Assembly: GCA_003282825.1 (NCBI GenBank)
Contig: QBYM01000003.1
Span: 1 to 64,000, forward strand
DNA: 64,000 nucleotides
DNA from: Pelagibacteraceae bacterium AG-325-J17
GTDB taxonomy: Bacteria; Pseudomonadota; Alphaproteobacteria; Pelagibacterales; Pelagibacteraceae
Direction of reading: 5' to 3'
The position numbers were made by a program, and so were the translations under genes. Under the pieces are notes generated by a model. That model was given only the letters and a program-made list of their open reading frames with translations, was not told the origin of the DNA and ran no database searches. Below, in pieces: positions 63,420 through 64,000 of the stretch (its first letter is position 1; the number at the start of each line of letters is the position of its first letter).

Positions 63420-63602
63420 TTATTCTTTTGGATCTAAAACTTGACGACCTTTGTACATACCTGTTTTTAAGTCTAAATGATGAGATAATCTATACTCACC
63501 AGATTTTTTATCCTCAACAACGTTTTTAGATGAGAACCTCATGTTTTGAGCTCTTCTCATACCAGTCCTTGAAGGAGATTGTTTACGTTTTGGTACAGCC
63601 AT
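63420..63602 (-). CDS. rpmF: Ribosomal protein L32
   Basis: Large-subunit protein recognised by [18 protein letters not shown] at 2-19 and [17 protein letters not shown] near the C-terminus. Length 60. It lacks zinc-binding cysteines, as is normal in proteobacteria. It is the usual upstream partner of plsX in a lipid-synthesis operon. Confidence 0.96.
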   Translation of the reverse strand: MAVPKRKQSPSRTGMRRAQNMRFSSKNVVEDKKSGEYRLSHHLDLKTGMYKGRQVLDPKE

Positions 63603-63604
63603 AA

Positions 63605-64000
63605 TTAAAGGTTACTTACACCTTTTAAAAAAAAATTCAAAGATTTTTTGCTTAAATTTTGGTTAAAATCCTCAAAATATTCAACTAAATTCTCAATTTT
63701 AGTAAAATCTTCTAAGAATATAGAAAGTTTTTTTAATTTTTCATTTTTATCTAGATCATCCCAAAAATGGATTTCTGATACAATAGCATGAAACAGATTT
63801 AAATAAACTTTCATTTTTTTGTTTATAGATTGATCGCCATAACCGATCTCTCTAATACTAAGTTCTAATTGTCTAAAATTAAAATCATAGATTTTTTGTA
63901 AAATCTCCTTATTTTCCTTCTTTTTATAGTTTTTTAAAAAAAAAGCAAAATGTATCAAGAAAAACGTCAATCGATCAGAAAAATTATCTTGACGATTAAG
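63605..64000 (-). CDS. Ubiquinol-cytochrome c chaperone (CBP3-like), 5' end beyond the window
   Basis: Assembly chaperone for the cytochrome bc1 complex. The frame stays open to the right edge, so the gene is partial; a TTG at 63970 inside it is not the real start. The visible 131 residues show the family pattern: [14 protein letters not shown] after the edge, then [25 protein letters not shown] (positions split by family-conserved L-R-E-x-G-x-GD), and a long helical tail. In most alphaproteobacteria a DUF177 gene separates this chaperone from rpmF; here rpmF follows after two bases. Confidence 0.85.
   Translation of the reverse strand, partial: LNRQDNFSDRLTFFLIHFAFFLKNYKKKENKEILQKIYDFNFRQLELSIREIGYGDQSINKKMKVYLNLFHAIVSEIHFWDDLDKNEKLKKLSIFLEDFTKIENLVEYFEDFNQNLSKKSLNFFLKGVSNL

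Noticed and set aside
61541..63602. Cysteine-free L33 and L32 as evidence of zinc sparing
   Set aside because: Zinc-free forms of both proteins are normal in proteobacteria, so they carry no special signal.

Overview
This window is about 70% A+T, very densely packed, and carries gene orders and gene types typical of the SAR11 clade (Pelagibacterales, 'Candidatus Pelagibacter'-like marine alphaproteobacteria). The main evidence is the tandem SAM-II/SAM-V riboswitch in front of metY, the alphaproteobacterial runs xth-erpA-dgt-argS-nagZ-scpAB-tatABC-serS-yajC-secDF and uvrA/ssb-gyrA-coaD-ppi-tgt, an NDUFS4-type complex I subunit, heme A synthase and a cytochrome bc1 chaperone. No rRNA, CRISPR array or insertion sequence is visible. 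The last gene runs off the right edge.

Layout. 1-2.95 kb: ilvD and a mannose-1-phosphate guanylyltransferase. 3-7.5 kb: a PiT-related permease, a small membrane protein, and the zinc module (znuCB-zur diverging from znuA around two Zur boxes). 7.5-20.4 kb: an Ldh-family dehydrogenase, then DNA repair, Fe-S assembly, dGTPase, ArgRS, NagZ, chromosome segregation (ScpAB), Tat translocase, SerRS and the Sec accessory proteins YajC-SecD-SecF. 20.4-33.4 kb: a PuuD-like membrane protein, uvrA, ssb, gyrA, coaD, a PPIase, tgt, tRNA-Lys, an M48 protease, DUF502, recG, sdhE and tRNA-Ser. 33.4-41.8 kb: rarD, a cell-wall trio (MltB, RlpA-like, DacC) continuing into tmk-holB-metG-tatD-MBL as one tightly overlapping unit. 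41.8-50.2 kb: glutathione peroxidase, NhaA, a zinc-ribbon protein, a sugar transferase/methyltransferase pair, tRNA-Pro, NDUFS4, an SbmA/BacA-like protein, hom and two transporters.

50.2-55.5 kb is the accessory-looking part: two long non-coding stretches around a small O6-alkylguanine methyltransferase gene, a tyrosine recombinase, a methyltransferase, a two-domain glycosyltransferase, a GIY-YIG protein and tRNA-Glu. Between ogt and the recombinase lies a roughly 180-bp block of about 50% G+C that can form several hairpins on the minus strand. It ends in an intrinsic-terminator shape six bases before the ogt start codon and is the best candidate here for an undescribed structured RNA. 55.5-64 kb returns to core genes: glpX, argC, rpsI-rplM, the riboswitch-controlled metY, ctaA, chorismate mutase, and rpmG, merR, ihfA, plsX, rpmF and a partial cytochrome bc1 chaperone.

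Recurring themes are genome streamlining (start/stop overlaps almost everywhere, and seven convergent gene pairs sharing their last bases) and missing neighbours relative to the usual alphaproteobacterial order (no queA beside tgt, no fabH between plsX and ihfA). Several familiar proteins have lost motifs: Tgt lacks two of its three zinc cysteines, the RlpA-like protein lacks the active-site motif, and the PuuD-like protein lacks the cytochrome domain. All assignments come from reading motifs and gene order; no database search was run.
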